Origin: Pseudomonas mandelii
GTDB taxonomy: Bacteria > Pseudomonadota > Gammaproteobacteria > Pseudomonadales > Pseudomonadaceae
Length of the DNA: 64,000 nt
Reading direction: 5' to 3'
Assembly: GCF_024138395.1 (NCBI RefSeq)
Contig: NZ_JAMYDU010000021.1
Span: 20,853-84,852 of the forward strand
The position numbers were made by a program, and so were the translations under genes. This document shows, one piece after another, positions 1 to 7,701 of this stretch. The notes under the pieces were generated by a model, which was given only the letters and a program-made list of their open reading frames with translations, was not told the origin of the DNA and ran no database searches. The first letter of the stretch is position 1; each line of letters starts with the position of its first letter.

Positions 1-2
1 GT

Positions 3-578
3 TCCTGGATTCTGATCGTCGGCTGGTTCGGCTTCAACGTGATGAGCGCTCAAACACTGCAAGGGGTCAGCGGGCTGGTGGCGGTGAATTCGTTGATGGC
101 CATGGTCGGTGGCACCGTGGCGGCGTTGATCATCGGCCGCAATGACCCGGGCTTTCTGCATAACGGCCCATTGGCCGGGTTGGTGGCGATCTGCGCCGGC
201 TCGGATCTGATGCACCCGGTGGGTGCGTTGGTGACCGGTGCCATCGCCGGGGCACTGTTTGTCTGGTGCTTTACCGCTGCCCAAGGCAAATGGCATATCG
301 ACGATGTGCTGGGCGTCTGGCCTTTGCATGGACTGTGTGGTGTCTGGGGCGGGATCGCTTGCGGCATCTTTGGTCAAACTGCCTTGGGTGGTTTGGGGGG
401 CGTGAGCCTGATCAGTCAGTTGATCGGCACATCTCTGGGGGTGATCGTGGCGCTGGCCGGCGGTTTTGTGGTGTATGGCGCGATCAAGATGTTCCATGGT
501 CTGCGCCTGAGCCAGGAGGAGGAGTATTACGGCGCGGACTTGTCGGTGCACAAGATCGGTGCCGTGAGTCAGGATTGA
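3..578 (+). CDS. amtB: Ammonium transporter, C-terminal part (5' end outside the window)
   Basis: This is the last 191 codons of an Amt/MEP/Rh-family ammonium channel of the inner membrane; the reading frame is open from base 3 and the start lies upstream. The Amt fold is clear from GWFGFN, NGPLAGLVAICAG and HPVGALVTGAIAG, the hydrophobic segments, and the pore-region stretch WPLHGLCGVWGG with its conserved His. The cytoplasmic tail ends in EEEYYGADLSVHKIGAVSQD, the usual short acidic tail that follows the last helix. In Pseudomonas such genes normally follow glnK, which would lie outside the window. Family assignment is firm; which amtB paralogue this is cannot be told. Confidence 0.93.
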   Translation, partial: SWILIVGWFGFNVMSAQTLQGVSGLVAVNSLMAMVGGTVAALIIGRNDPGFLHNGPLAGLVAICAGSDLMHPVGALVTGAIAGALFVWCFTAAQGKWHIDDVLGVWPLHGLCGVWGGIACGIFGQTALGGLGGVSLISQLIGTSLGVIVALAGGFVVYGAIKMFHGLRLSQEEEYYGADLSVHKIGAVSQD

Positions 579-579
579 A

Positions 580-2292
580 TCAGCGTTCTTCATCGTCGGT
601 GCCGGGGTAAAAACCGTGCAGCAGACGATAGCGGTCATGCCTTACCTGGGCGACCCGGTCCAGCACCTGCTGGCCGGGAATGCCCAGCATGATCAGCGCG
701 TGGGAGGCGAGCATCAGGCTCGACTCCAGCAACTCGGGTACGACTTCGCTGGCGCCGGCCGCCTTCAATTCGGTCAACTGGCTGTCGTCCCGTGTGCGCA
801 CCAGGACTGGCACGCTCGGGTTGAAGCGGCGCGCCTCCTTGAGGATCAACAGTGCGATGTCCGTCTGGTCCACGGCGACCACCAGTAGCCGGGCGCGTTC
901 CAGCCCTATCGCGACCAGCAGTTCGCCGCGACGTGAGTCGCCATAATGAACACAGCTTTCATTGACGGCTGCTTCCTGAACCCGCACCGGGTCGGTATCC
1001 AGCGCAATATAAGGTTGATGCACATTACGCAGGACGCGCCCGATGGACTGACCTACGCGGCCGTAGCCACAGATCACTACATGATTGTGCAAGCCCGCGT
1101 TGAGCGCGCTGATTTCTTCGAGTTCAGCTTCTTCGTTGGGCTTGTGGTGCAGGCGTGTGGCAATGTGGGGCGCAGCGCGCAGCAGTAAAGGCGTCACCAG
1201 CATCGAGCAGAACGTGGCGGCCAGTAGAAGGCCACCGAAGTCGGCGGGCATCAGTTTGTTCTGCTGCATTTGCGTCATCAGGGCAAAGCAGAATTCGCCC
1301 CCTTGAGCCAATGCCAGGCCGCTGCGCCAGGCAGTTTCGACATCGCTGCCGCGCCATTTGACCAGCAGCGCGACCACGGTGCCTTTGATCAGCAGTAATC
1401 CCAGCGTCAGGCCGAGAATCAGCAGGCCGTGGCTGCCAAACAAGCGCAAGTCGATCAGCATGCCGATGCTGACGAAGAACACCCCCAGCAGAATGTCGCG
1501 AAACGGACGAATGTCCGCCTCGATTTGATGTCGGTAGTGGCTTTCCCCCAGAAGCATGCCAGCGAGAAAGGCGCCCAGGGCTGGAGAGAGGCCGAGCAGG
1601 TGAGTCAGCCAGGCTGTCAGCAGAACGAGCACCAGCGCCAACAGCACGAACAGCTCAGCGGACCGGGACGCGGCGACTTCATGAAACAGGCGTGGCAAAA
1701 ACCAGCGACTGACCAGCAGCAGACCGACGAACAGCACGATAGTCTTGCCCAGCGTCAACGGCAGAGCCCAATACCAAACCTGGTCGCTGGTGCCGGCGAA
1801 CACCGGCACCAGGGTCAGTAGCAACACCGCGACCACGTCCTGGAACAACAGCACGGCGATGGCATTCTGGCCGTGGCGGCTGAAAAGCTCACCGAGGCTG
1901 CTCAATTCCTTGCTGACAATGGCGGTAGACGACAGCGCCAAACCGGCACCGAGTAACAGTGCAGGTATGGTTGGCATACCAAACAGCATCAGCACCCCCC
2001 CCAGCACTGTCCCGCAAAGCAGCACTTGCAGGCTGCCCAGGCCAAAAACCACCTGGCGCAGTGCGAGCATTTTCGACAGGGAAAACTCAAGCCCCAGGGA
2101 GAACAGCAAGAACACCACGCCCAATTCTGCCAGGTCGGGTAAATCTTCGCTTTCATTCACCCAGTTGAACGCGGTCGGCCCGATCATCAGCCCCACGCAC
2201 AAGTAGCCCAGCACCGGTGGCAAGCGCAGGCGCTGGAACAGTGCAATCACCACCAGAGAGGAGGTGAAGATGATCAACAGATTGGCGAACAC
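580..2292 (-). CDS. CPA2-family cation:proton antiporter with TrkA-N domain (KefC/YbaL-like)
   Basis: A 570-aa inner-membrane antiporter. Residues about 1-380 form a Na+/H+ exchanger domain of many hydrophobic helices, with conserved GYLCVGLMIGP near the N terminus, FSLGLEFS and FQDVVAVLLL. Residues about 405-520 are a cytosolic RCK/TrkA-N nucleotide-binding domain starting VVICGYGRVGQSIG (a GxGxxG Rossmann loop). This layout fits glutathione- or nucleotide-gated potassium efflux systems of the Kef type, but the transported ion cannot be read from sequence. The start is GTG at 2292, chosen because GGAG lies six bases upstream. Its stop is one base from the amtB stop, so the two genes converge tightly with no room for a separate terminator. 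Confidence 0.9.
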   Translation of the reverse strand: MFANLLIIFTSSLVVIALFQRLRLPPVLGYLCVGLMIGPTAFNWVNESEDLPDLAELGVVFLLFSLGLEFSLSKMLALRQVVFGLGSLQVLLCGTVLGGVLMLFGMPTIPALLLGAGLALSSTAIVSKELSSLGELFSRHGQNAIAVLLFQDVVAVLLLTLVPVFAGTSDQVWYWALPLTLGKTIVLFVGLLLVSRWFLPRLFHEVAASRSAELFVLLALVLVLLTAWLTHLLGLSPALGAFLAGMLLGESHYRHQIEADIRPFRDILLGVFFVSIGMLIDLRLFGSHGLLILGLTLGLLLIKGTVVALLVKWRGSDVETAWRSGLALAQGGEFCFALMTQMQQNKLMPADFGGLLLAATFCSMLVTPLLLRAAPHIATRLHHKPNEEAELEEISALNAGLHNHVVICGYGRVGQSIGRVLRNVHQPYIALDTDPVRVQEAAVNESCVHYGDSRRGELLVAIGLERARLLVVAVDQTDIALLILKEARRFNPSVPVLVRTRDDSQLTELKAAGASEVVPELLESSLMLASHALIMLGIPGQQVLDRVAQVRHDRYRLLHGFYPGTDDEER

Positions 2293-2500
2293 AAAAAACT
2301 CCGGTGAGGTTCTGGCTACTCAAGCGTAGAAGTAAAAAAGACGCGAGCATCGCGCAAATGGCCGTTGAGGCGAATGATGTGCGTCAGGAGTTTGCCGAAA
2401 TCTCTTGAAATCAGCCATTGCTCAGACAGATAGGGCATCGGCTCGACGGCTTTTGATAGCGGGCCTAGAATGAGCGCTTACTTCGATGGGTCTTGTCGTC

Positions 2501-2749
2501 ATGCCTCCTGAATGTCGCCTGTTCGGCACCCTTGGTTGCCATCTTTGTGAAGTCGCCGAAGCACTTCTGATGCCCTTTGTCGAAAACGGTTTGTTGGTGG
2601 AGTTGGTCGACATCGCCGAAAACGAAGACTGGGTCGAAGACTATGGTTTGCGTATACCGGTCCTGCGGCGTCTTGATAACGGCGCTGAACTCGATTGGCC
2701 TTTCGATGCTGATCAGGTCGTGGCATTCCTGAGCCGTGACGCCGGTTGA
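2501..2749 (+). CDS. Glutaredoxin-like (thioredoxin-fold) small protein
   Basis: A small thioredoxin-fold protein of about 82 aa with the redox motif in LFGTLGCHLCEVAEAL (CxxC as CHLC) next to the first strand. It ends with the typical glutaredoxin-like 'GLRIPVL' cis-Pro segment, followed by the LDWPFDADQV stretch usual for the DUF836 group. It probably acts as a cytosolic dithiol exchange protein, but the partner is unknown. The ATG at 2501 (MPPECRLF) is preferred; an in-frame ATG at 2486 is also possible and would add five residues. It stands alone, divergent from the antiporter and upstream of the SOS-regulated gene. Confidence 0.78.
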   Translation: MPPECRLFGTLGCHLCEVAEALLMPFVENGLLVELVDIAENEDWVEDYGLRIPVLRRLDNGAELDWPFDADQVVAFLSRDAG

Positions 2750-2808
2750 AGAGACCCCACCTGTCGCAGTCCTCGTTTCATCCATTGGCGAAAGGCTGGT
2801 TATTCGGT

Positions 2809-2828
2809 TACTGTATGTGCATACAGTA
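2809..2828. promoter_or_regulatory. LexA (SOS) box
   Basis: TACTGTATGTGCATACAGTA is a near-perfect palindrome matching the E. coli-type LexA consensus CTGT-N8-ACAG, including the outer TA/TA. It lies 72 bases upstream of the start of the gene at 2901. The gene on its other side (2501-2749) reads towards it, so only the downstream gene is a likely target. Confidence 0.88.
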
Positions 2829-2900
2829 ACTCCGGTTGCCTGCCATGCTTTTCCCTATTTGGGGTTTGGCAGCTGATCCCGGACGTCAGAGGGATGAACC

Positions 2901-3221
2901 TTGGTCAATGTCGAACAATTGAAGAACAGCGTGAACCGGATGTCGGCGGACGTGGTGCGCGAGGCCGTCCTCGAATTGCGTTTGGATGGTCTGGTCACGG
3001 AGGGAAAAACGCCCTTCAACAAACTGCATTTCAATACCTGTTTCGCCGAAATCGAAGCCTTGTTCCAGCGTGCGGGCTATCACCGGCAGCTGGATGTCGT
3101 GGGCTATCAGGGGTTGTTGTATGCACTTTATGATCCGGGTCGCTGGGAAGCGGTCGATGTGCTGCGCTGGCTCAAGGAATTCACCGAAGCGGCCGCTCGA
3201 ACGCAGTCGATACCGGCCTGA
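2901..3221 (+). CDS. Uncharacterised SOS-regulated protein (106 aa)
   Basis: I do not recognise a named domain. The 106-aa product is soluble and rich in charged and helix-forming residues. It has no signal peptide, no transmembrane segment and no Cys cluster except one Cys in FNTCFAEIEAL. The TTG start at 2901 is preferred because AGAGGG lies seven bases upstream; a later ATG at 2940 (MSADVVREAV) is possible. The LexA box at 2809-2828 makes DNA-damage induction the best-supported fact about it. Small conserved proteins of this kind belong to Pseudomonas LexA regulons, but I cannot tie it to a specific characterised one from sequence alone. It could be a cell-division or repair modulator; that is speculation. 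Confidence 0.75.
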   Translation: MVNVEQLKNSVNRMSADVVREAVLELRLDGLVTEGKTPFNKLHFNTCFAEIEALFQRAGYHRQLDVVGYQGLLYALYDPGRWEAVDVLRWLKEFTEAAARTQSIPA

Positions 3222-3291
3222 GGATTCTTCTAGGTTCGTTCCGGCCACTGTTGGATAATGCCGCCCTGCATTGAGGGTTAGAGCTTTTCGT

Positions 3292-4182
3292 ATGTCCACT
3301 TCATCTTTTTCTGCTGCACATAACCAGGCCAGCACGCTCTATTTGCCGCCGGGGTCGTGGCAGACCGTACTCGATTGCCTGTGCGAACACTTCAGCGCTA
3401 TCGGTCGTGAACAATGGCTGGACAGAGTTGCGCGCGGTCGTGTTCTCGATGGGCAAGGCCTGCCGATCGCCCTGGACCTGCCTTACAAGGAAGGTCTGCG
3501 GATTCATTATTTCCGTGAAGTACCGGACGAAAAACCGATCCCGGTGGTGGAGTCGATCCTCTACGCCGACGAGCATCTGGTGGTGGCGGACAAACCACAC
3601 TTTCTACCTGTGACGCCGGCGGGTGAATACGTTGAGCAGACATTGCTGCGACGGCTGATCCGTCGACTGGATAACCCGCATCTGGTGCCGTTGCATCGGA
3701 TCGACCGGCATACGGCGGGGCTGGTGCTGTTTTCAGCCAACCCTCAGAGTCGGTCGGCGTATCAGTCATTGTTTCCTGCGCGCCAGATCGAAAAGCGCTA
3801 TGAAGCAATCGCCCGGGCATTGCCTGAACACTCCTTCCCGCTGGTCCATAAAAGTCGACTTATCGATGGCGAGCCGTTTTTTCGCATGCAAGAAGGTCCG
3901 GGCGTCAGCAATACCGAGACAGCGGTCGAAGTCAGGGAAAAGAACGGTGAGTTCTGGCGTTATGCGCTGTACCCGGTGACGGGCAAGAAACATCAGTTGC
4001 GAGTTCACATGACAGCTTTGGGGGCCAGCATCTGCAATGATCCGTTCTATCCGCAGGTGCTCAAGGACGTTGGAGATGACTATGCCAACCCCTTGAAGCT
4101 GTTGGCCCAGGGGTTGCGATTTGTCGATCCGGTCACGGGGCAGGAAAGAGAATTCGAAAGCACCATCACCTTGCAGTGGTGA
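3292..4182 (+). CDS. RluA-family pseudouridine synthase
   Basis: A 296-aa enzyme that isomerises uridine to pseudouridine in rRNA or tRNA. The catalytic Asp lies in HRIDRHTAGLVLFS, the RluA-family version of HRLDRxTSG. Other family blocks are ILYADEHLVVADKP (start of the catalytic domain) and VTGKKHQLRVHMTALG (the RxHQ/R-H-L block near the C terminus). The N-terminal 90 residues are weakly conserved and lack an obvious S4 domain. The start is the ATG at 3292 (MSTSSFS); an upstream TTG at 3271 has no better support. The substrate position in RNA cannot be assigned. A terminator follows at 4219-4247. Confidence 0.88.
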   Translation: MSTSSFSAAHNQASTLYLPPGSWQTVLDCLCEHFSAIGREQWLDRVARGRVLDGQGLPIALDLPYKEGLRIHYFREVPDEKPIPVVESILYADEHLVVADKPHFLPVTPAGEYVEQTLLRRLIRRLDNPHLVPLHRIDRHTAGLVLFSANPQSRSAYQSLFPARQIEKRYEAIARALPEHSFPLVHKSRLIDGEPFFRMQEGPGVSNTETAVEVREKNGEFWRYALYPVTGKKHQLRVHMTALGASICNDPFYPQVLKDVGDDYANPLKLLAQGLRFVDPVTGQEREFESTITLQW

Positions 4183-4218
4183 TCACAGGGCTAATGACGC
4201 TGCTTTTCTTCAGTCATG

Positions 4219-4247
4219 AAAAAGCCCGCTTTTAAAGCGGGCTTTTC
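4219..4247. terminator. Bidirectional rho-independent terminator
   Basis: AAAAAGCCCGCTTT and AAAGCGGGCTTTT form a perfect GC-rich stem with A-rich and T-rich flanks, so it can work on both strands. It sits between the convergent pseudouridine synthase gene and the small lipoprotein gene. Confidence 0.88.
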
Positions 4248-4271
4248 TGTATCCGGTTGTCGCCGTAAAGA

Positions 4272-4493
4272 TTACAGATCTTTAACGGTACGGACCTGAT
4301 CTTTGTTAACGCGAGTTTGCTTGCCATCCAGTTGTTCGAATTCGTAAAAGCCCGATTCTTCATCGTACTTAGGCGCGTCGACGGCCTGGATTTCTCGACC
4401 GTCATTCAAGGTGATCACTGTAGGCGATGCGCAACCGGCGAGGGTGGCAAGGCCCAGAGCGAGCATGAAAGTGGCGAGGGTCCGTTGAGTCAT
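4272..4493 (-). CDS. YgdI/YgdR-family small lipoprotein
   Basis: A 73-aa exported lipoprotein. Residues 1-20 are a lipoprotein signal peptide ending in the lipobox LAGC, with acylated Cys21. The mature part, beginning CASPTVITLNDGREIQAVD and continuing through YEFEQLDGKQTRVNKDQV, is the short SH3-like DUF903 domain of E. coli YgdI and YgdR, of unknown function. The start at 4493 is chosen over the longer open frame because GGAGAC lies six bases upstream and the signal peptide begins there. It is followed by the shared terminator and preceded by mobA on the same strand; the 76-base gap suggests its own promoter is possible. Confidence 0.87.
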   Translation of the reverse strand: MTQRTLATFMLALGLATLAGCASPTVITLNDGREIQAVDAPKYDEESGFYEFEQLDGKQTRVNKDQVRTVKDL

Positions 4494-4569
4494 GAGTTTG
4501 TCTCCGAATGGGAATTCTTTTAATTGCTGAGCTTGAGACGTATACAACGCGCGCAAGTTCCTTCGTGTG

Positions 4570-5172
4570 TCAGTCTGACACAGTGTGGTGTGTGCTTAAA
4601 AGTTCCGGCGTATTGAGATTGGCCAGGCGAGCGTCGTTGTCCGGGCATTGCAGGGCCGTGGCGCCCAGTTTGCGCATAAGGCGACCCGGGCTGCGCTCAC
4701 CTTCGTTCCAAGCGGTTTCGAAAGCTACTGAAAGGGCGACGGGGATTATGCACAGCAAGGGTTCCCAATGTTCGCCATGGCGCAGCATCAACGGTTTGTC
4801 CGGATGCTGTCCGGCGGTTTCACGCATGTTCTGGAGCAGCGCGGCATCGATGCGTGGCACATCGCAGGGCAGCACCAGCAGGTGAGTGTGGCGGGCGGCT
4901 TTCAAGCCCGCGCGAATACCGGCTAATGGACCTGGAAAGTCGCCTTCATCGTCATGGACCAATTGATCTGCATAAGGCGCATATTTTTCCAGGTTTCTGT
5001 TGCAGGAGATGATCAAGTCATCACTCAACGGGCGCGTCTTACGGTGCAGATGCGCGATCAGCGGTTCGCCGTGCCAATCCAGCAGCCCCTTGTCCTGACC
5101 GCCCATGCGTTGGCCGCGACCGCCGGCCAGGAGCAGAATGGAGCAAGGCGCCAGAGGTGTGTTCGAGGTCAT
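4570..5172 (-). CDS. mobA: Molybdenum cofactor guanylyltransferase MobA
   Basis: A 200-aa cytosolic nucleotidyltransferase that joins GMP from GTP to Mo-molybdopterin, making the bis-MGD cofactor used by DMSO-reductase-family enzymes such as nitrate reductase and formate dehydrogenase. The N-terminal loop LLLAGGRGQRMGGQDKGL (residues 13-30) is the GTP-binding signature, and VHDDEGDFPGPLAGI and LVLPCDVPRI follow, the latter carrying the metal-binding Asp. Length is normal for the family. It is divergent from moaB and moeA across an 81-base gap, so all three cofactor genes share one control region. Confidence 0.94.
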   Translation of the reverse strand: MTSNTPLAPCSILLLAGGRGQRMGGQDKGLLDWHGEPLIAHLHRKTRPLSDDLIISCNRNLEKYAPYADQLVHDDEGDFPGPLAGIRAGLKAARHTHLLVLPCDVPRIDAALLQNMRETAGQHPDKPLMLRHGEHWEPLLCIIPVALSVAFETAWNEGERSPGRLMRKLGATALQCPDNDARLANLNTPELLSTHHTVSD

Positions 5173-5253
5173 CGCACTTCTCCATGGGGGCGGCGAAAAA
5201 ATGAGGCGCTGTGATATAACACCGGGCTGTTTCTCCTACAACTGGACGAGCCT

Positions 5254-5793
5254 ATGAAAGCCAAGGCTGATGTACCTTTCGCACCGCTCAACATCGCGGT
5301 GCTGACTGTCAGCGACACCCGGACCCTGGAAACCGATACCTCAGGCCAGGTCTTCGTCGACCGTTTGAGCGCTGCCGGTCATAACCTGGCGGCCCGTGTA
5401 TTGCTTAAAGATGACCTCTACAAAATTCGCGCGCAAGTCGCCAACTGGATTGCCGACGAGGTCGTGCAGGTGGTGCTGATCACCGGCGGTACCGGGTTCA
5501 CCGGTCGCGACAGCACACCCGAAGCCGTGAGTTGCCTGCTGGATAAACAGGTCGATGGCTTTGGTGAATTGTTCCGGCAGATATCGGTAGCGGATATCGG
5601 CACCTCGACGGTTCAGTCCCGGGCCTTGGCCGGTCTGGCCAATGGCACGCTGGTGTGCTGCTTGCCGGGCTCGACCAATGCGGTGCGCACCGGTTGGGAC
5701 GGCATTCTCGCCGAGCAACTGGATTCGCGTCACCGTCCGTGCAATTTCGTGGCCCATCTGAAACAGGCGGCACCCTGTGAAACCCGCGGGTAA
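5254..5793 (+). CDS. moaB: Molybdopterin adenylyltransferase / MoaB
   Basis: A 179-aa MoaB/MogA-fold enzyme that handles molybdopterin before metal insertion, either by adenylation or by a related step. The GGTG loop appears in ITGGTGFTGRDSTPEAV, followed by the acidic DGFGELFRQISVADIGTSTVQSRALAG and the LPGSTNAVRTGWDGIL block. The ATG at 5254 gives a start just before the conserved NIAVLTVSDTR strand. The end overlaps the putative GTG start of moeA by 17 bases, which implies translational coupling. In Pseudomonas this paralogue (MoaB type) is normally paired with mobA and a moeA as here. Confidence 0.93.
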   Translation: MKAKADVPFAPLNIAVLTVSDTRTLETDTSGQVFVDRLSAAGHNLAARVLLKDDLYKIRAQVANWIADEVVQVVLITGGTGFTGRDSTPEAVSCLLDKQVDGFGELFRQISVADIGTSTVQSRALAGLANGTLVCCLPGSTNAVRTGWDGILAEQLDSRHRPCNFVAHLKQAAPCETRG

Positions 5794-7003
5794 ACCAGGC
5801 AAGACTGGCAGTCTGATGGCTGTCGAGGTGGCACTGGCGCGCTTACTGGAAATGGCCGACGCCTCGAAGATTCGCGAGCACGAACGCTTGCCGTTGGCGC
5901 AGGTTCAGGGGCGTGTACTGGCCGCTGATCTGGTCTCGACACTTGATTTGCCGCCCTGGCCCAATAGTGCCATGGACGGTTATGCCTTGCGCCTGGCCGA
6001 CTGGACGGGAGAGCCGTTGGTGGTCAGTCAGAAGATTTTTGCAGGCCAGGCCCCGGAGCCTTTGAAGCCAGGTACCTGTGCGCGAATCTTCACCGGCGCG
6101 CCGGTGCCCGCAGGCGCCGACTGTGTCGAGATGCAAGAGAATGCCGAGGTTCAGGCGGATGAGCGGGTACGTTTCACCGAGACCATGACCCCAGGACAGA
6201 ACATCCGTCCACAAGGTCAGGAAGCTACCGTTGGTGAGCTGATTTTGCCCGCCGGAACGCGTCTGGGGGCTATCGAGCAGGGGCTGGCGGCATCGCTGGG
6301 ATGCGCTGAGCTGGACGTGGTTCGCAAGGCTCGTGTTGCGGTCTTGTCTACCGGTGATGAGTTGATTGAGCCTGGCCAGGCTCTTGGGCCGGGGCAGATC
6401 TACAACAGCAATCGAGTATTGCTCTGCAGCTGGTTGCAGCGATTGGGTTGTGAGGTGATCGATGCTGGCATTCTTCCCGATGATTTAGCGACCACTCGTG
6501 CCCGCCTCGGTGAGTTGAAGGATGTCGACCTGATTCTCTCGACCGGTGGCGTATCGGTGGGAGAAGCCGACTTTCTGGGCATTGCCTTGCGGGAGGAGGG
6601 CGAATTAACCCTGTGGAAGCTTGCCATCAAACCAGGCAAGCCGCTGACGTTCGGGCATTTTCGCGGCGTGCCTGTGATTGGTTTACCCGGCAATCCGGCA
6701 TCGACCCTGGTGACTTTTGCTCTGTTGGCAAGGCCTTACCTTTTGCGCCGCCAAGGCGTAAAAGAAGTTGAGCCCCTGAAGTTTCAGGTGCCGGCAGGGT
6801 TTGTCTGGCCAAAGGCTGGTAACCGACGTGAGTACTTGCGCGGACGTCTGGAGAACGGCAGGGCAATCATCTACAGAAATCAGAGCTCTGGCGTACTGCG
6901 CAGTGCCGCCTGGGCTGACGGTTTGGTCGAAGTGCTGGAGGACCGTACGCTGATCGAGGGTGATTGGGTGAGCTTCATCCCGCTGAGTGAAGTCTTGAGC
7001 TGA
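5777..7003 (+). CDS. moeA: Molybdopterin molybdenumtransferase MoeA
   Basis: A 408-aa enzyme that inserts molybdate into adenylated molybdopterin. The four-domain MoeA signatures are present: SAMDGYALR, TGAPVPAGADCV, VAVLSTGDEL, LILSTGGVSVGEADF, KPGKPLTFGHF and VIGLPGNPAS. The C-terminal domain IV (about 330-408) is intact. The GTG at 5777 is used, overlapping moaB; an ATG at 5816 (MAVEVALARLL) would begin exactly at the conserved first helix and is a fair alternative. A GC-rich hairpin at 7021-7055 lies after the stop. Confidence 0.93.
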   Translation: MKPAGKPGKTGSLMAVEVALARLLEMADASKIREHERLPLAQVQGRVLAADLVSTLDLPPWPNSAMDGYALRLADWTGEPLVVSQKIFAGQAPEPLKPGTCARIFTGAPVPAGADCVEMQENAEVQADERVRFTETMTPGQNIRPQGQEATVGELILPAGTRLGAIEQGLAASLGCAELDVVRKARVAVLSTGDELIEPGQALGPGQIYNSNRVLLCSWLQRLGCEVIDAGILPDDLATTRARLGELKDVDLILSTGGVSVGEADFLGIALREEGELTLWKLAIKPGKPLTFGHFRGVPVIGLPGNPASTLVTFALLARPYLLRRQGVKEVEPLKFQVPAGFVWPKAGNRREYLRGRLENGRAIIYRNQSSGVLRSAAWADGLVEVLEDRTLIEGDWVSFIPLSEVLS

Positions 7004-7020
7004 ACAGGCACTGGTTTTGC

Positions 7021-7055
7021 CACGCAAGCCCGGTTGATCGCATTGGGCTTGCGTG
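7021..7055. terminator. Stem-loop between convergent genes, probable terminator
   Basis: CACGCAAGCCC and GGGCTTGCGTG form an 11-bp perfect stem with a 13-base loop, placed between moeA and the convergent gene ending at 7068. There is no strong U-tract, so termination may be weak or rho-assisted. Confidence 0.5.
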
Positions 7056-7067
7056 CATGACCATTCG

Positions 7068-7376
7068 TCAATGTGCCAGAAGTGTCACCACCTGGTCGAA
7101 GCGGCTGTTGGCGATCCAGGCCAGAAGTCCCAGGATCACGGCTGTTCCGCCCGCTGAATAGGCAAGCCTGTGTTTGATGGATTTGACATCACCCCGGACT
7201 TCATCCATGTCTCTTCGGATGTATTTGAGGTGTGTTTCCAGTTCAATGACGCGAGGTTCCATATCAACTTCTCCGGCGGGCTTTGCGCTGTTTTTGAGTT
7301 CAGCCTGATGATTGGCGCGATTGTCTGCGAACGGCGCGACCGGGGTTACCGGTAGTCTCAGGTCATGGCTTTGCAT
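7068..7376 (-). CDS. Small membrane protein with coiled coil and C-terminal TM (XhlA-like)
   Basis: A 102-aa protein of unknown role. Residues about 38-72, PRVIELETHLKYIRRDMDEV and the next ten residues, have coiled-coil heptads. A single transmembrane helix follows (YSAGGTAVILGLLAWIA) with a short tail. This order, charged helix then membrane anchor, is that of the phage hemolysin XhlA family, although many chromosomal Pseudomonas copies stand alone as here. The start at 7376 is chosen for AAGGAG 11 bases upstream; a longer frame from 7406 has no ribosome-binding site. No holin, endolysin or other phage gene is adjacent, so a lysis role is not supported. Confidence 0.66.
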   Translation of the reverse strand: MQSHDLRLPVTPVAPFADNRANHQAELKNSAKPAGEVDMEPRVIELETHLKYIRRDMDEVRGDVKSIKHRLAYSAGGTAVILGLLAWIANSRFDQVVTLLAH

Positions 7377-7701
7377 GGAGTAACTGGCTCCTTGCGTTAA
7401 GACCATTCGAGTGATCGATGCCGTTGTTGCTTGCGCCTTTTGAGGCCCTTAAGGGGATTCCATTCATTGTTCTCACGTCCCTGTGTAAATTTAACGGGTG
7501 ATAACGGATAACCGAAAACCAACGGTGTACCAATTGTTCGGGTGGGTCAATTGAGCCGATTCCTCATGTTTTGTAAGAAAAAATACCGCTCTGTAGGACT
7601 CACGTTTCCTTCCCTTGGAAATAATTGAAATTCTGTCGACTTTTATCAGGGGGTACGAGGTCAACATATCCTATGGAATTGCGGATAGGGGAGTGGCAAA
7701 A
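7377..7701. other. Intergenic region, divergent promoters expected
   Basis: 325 bases between two divergent genes. It is AT-richer than its surroundings, with runs such as gtaaatttaacgggtgataa and tttgtaagaaaaaatacc, as expected for promoters of both genes. I see no convincing operator, small RNA or ORF. Confidence 0.4.

Noticed and set aside
7068..7376. Prophage lysis gene
   Set aside because: XhlA-like order of coiled coil and TM was noticed, but no holin, endolysin, tail or integrase gene lies near.
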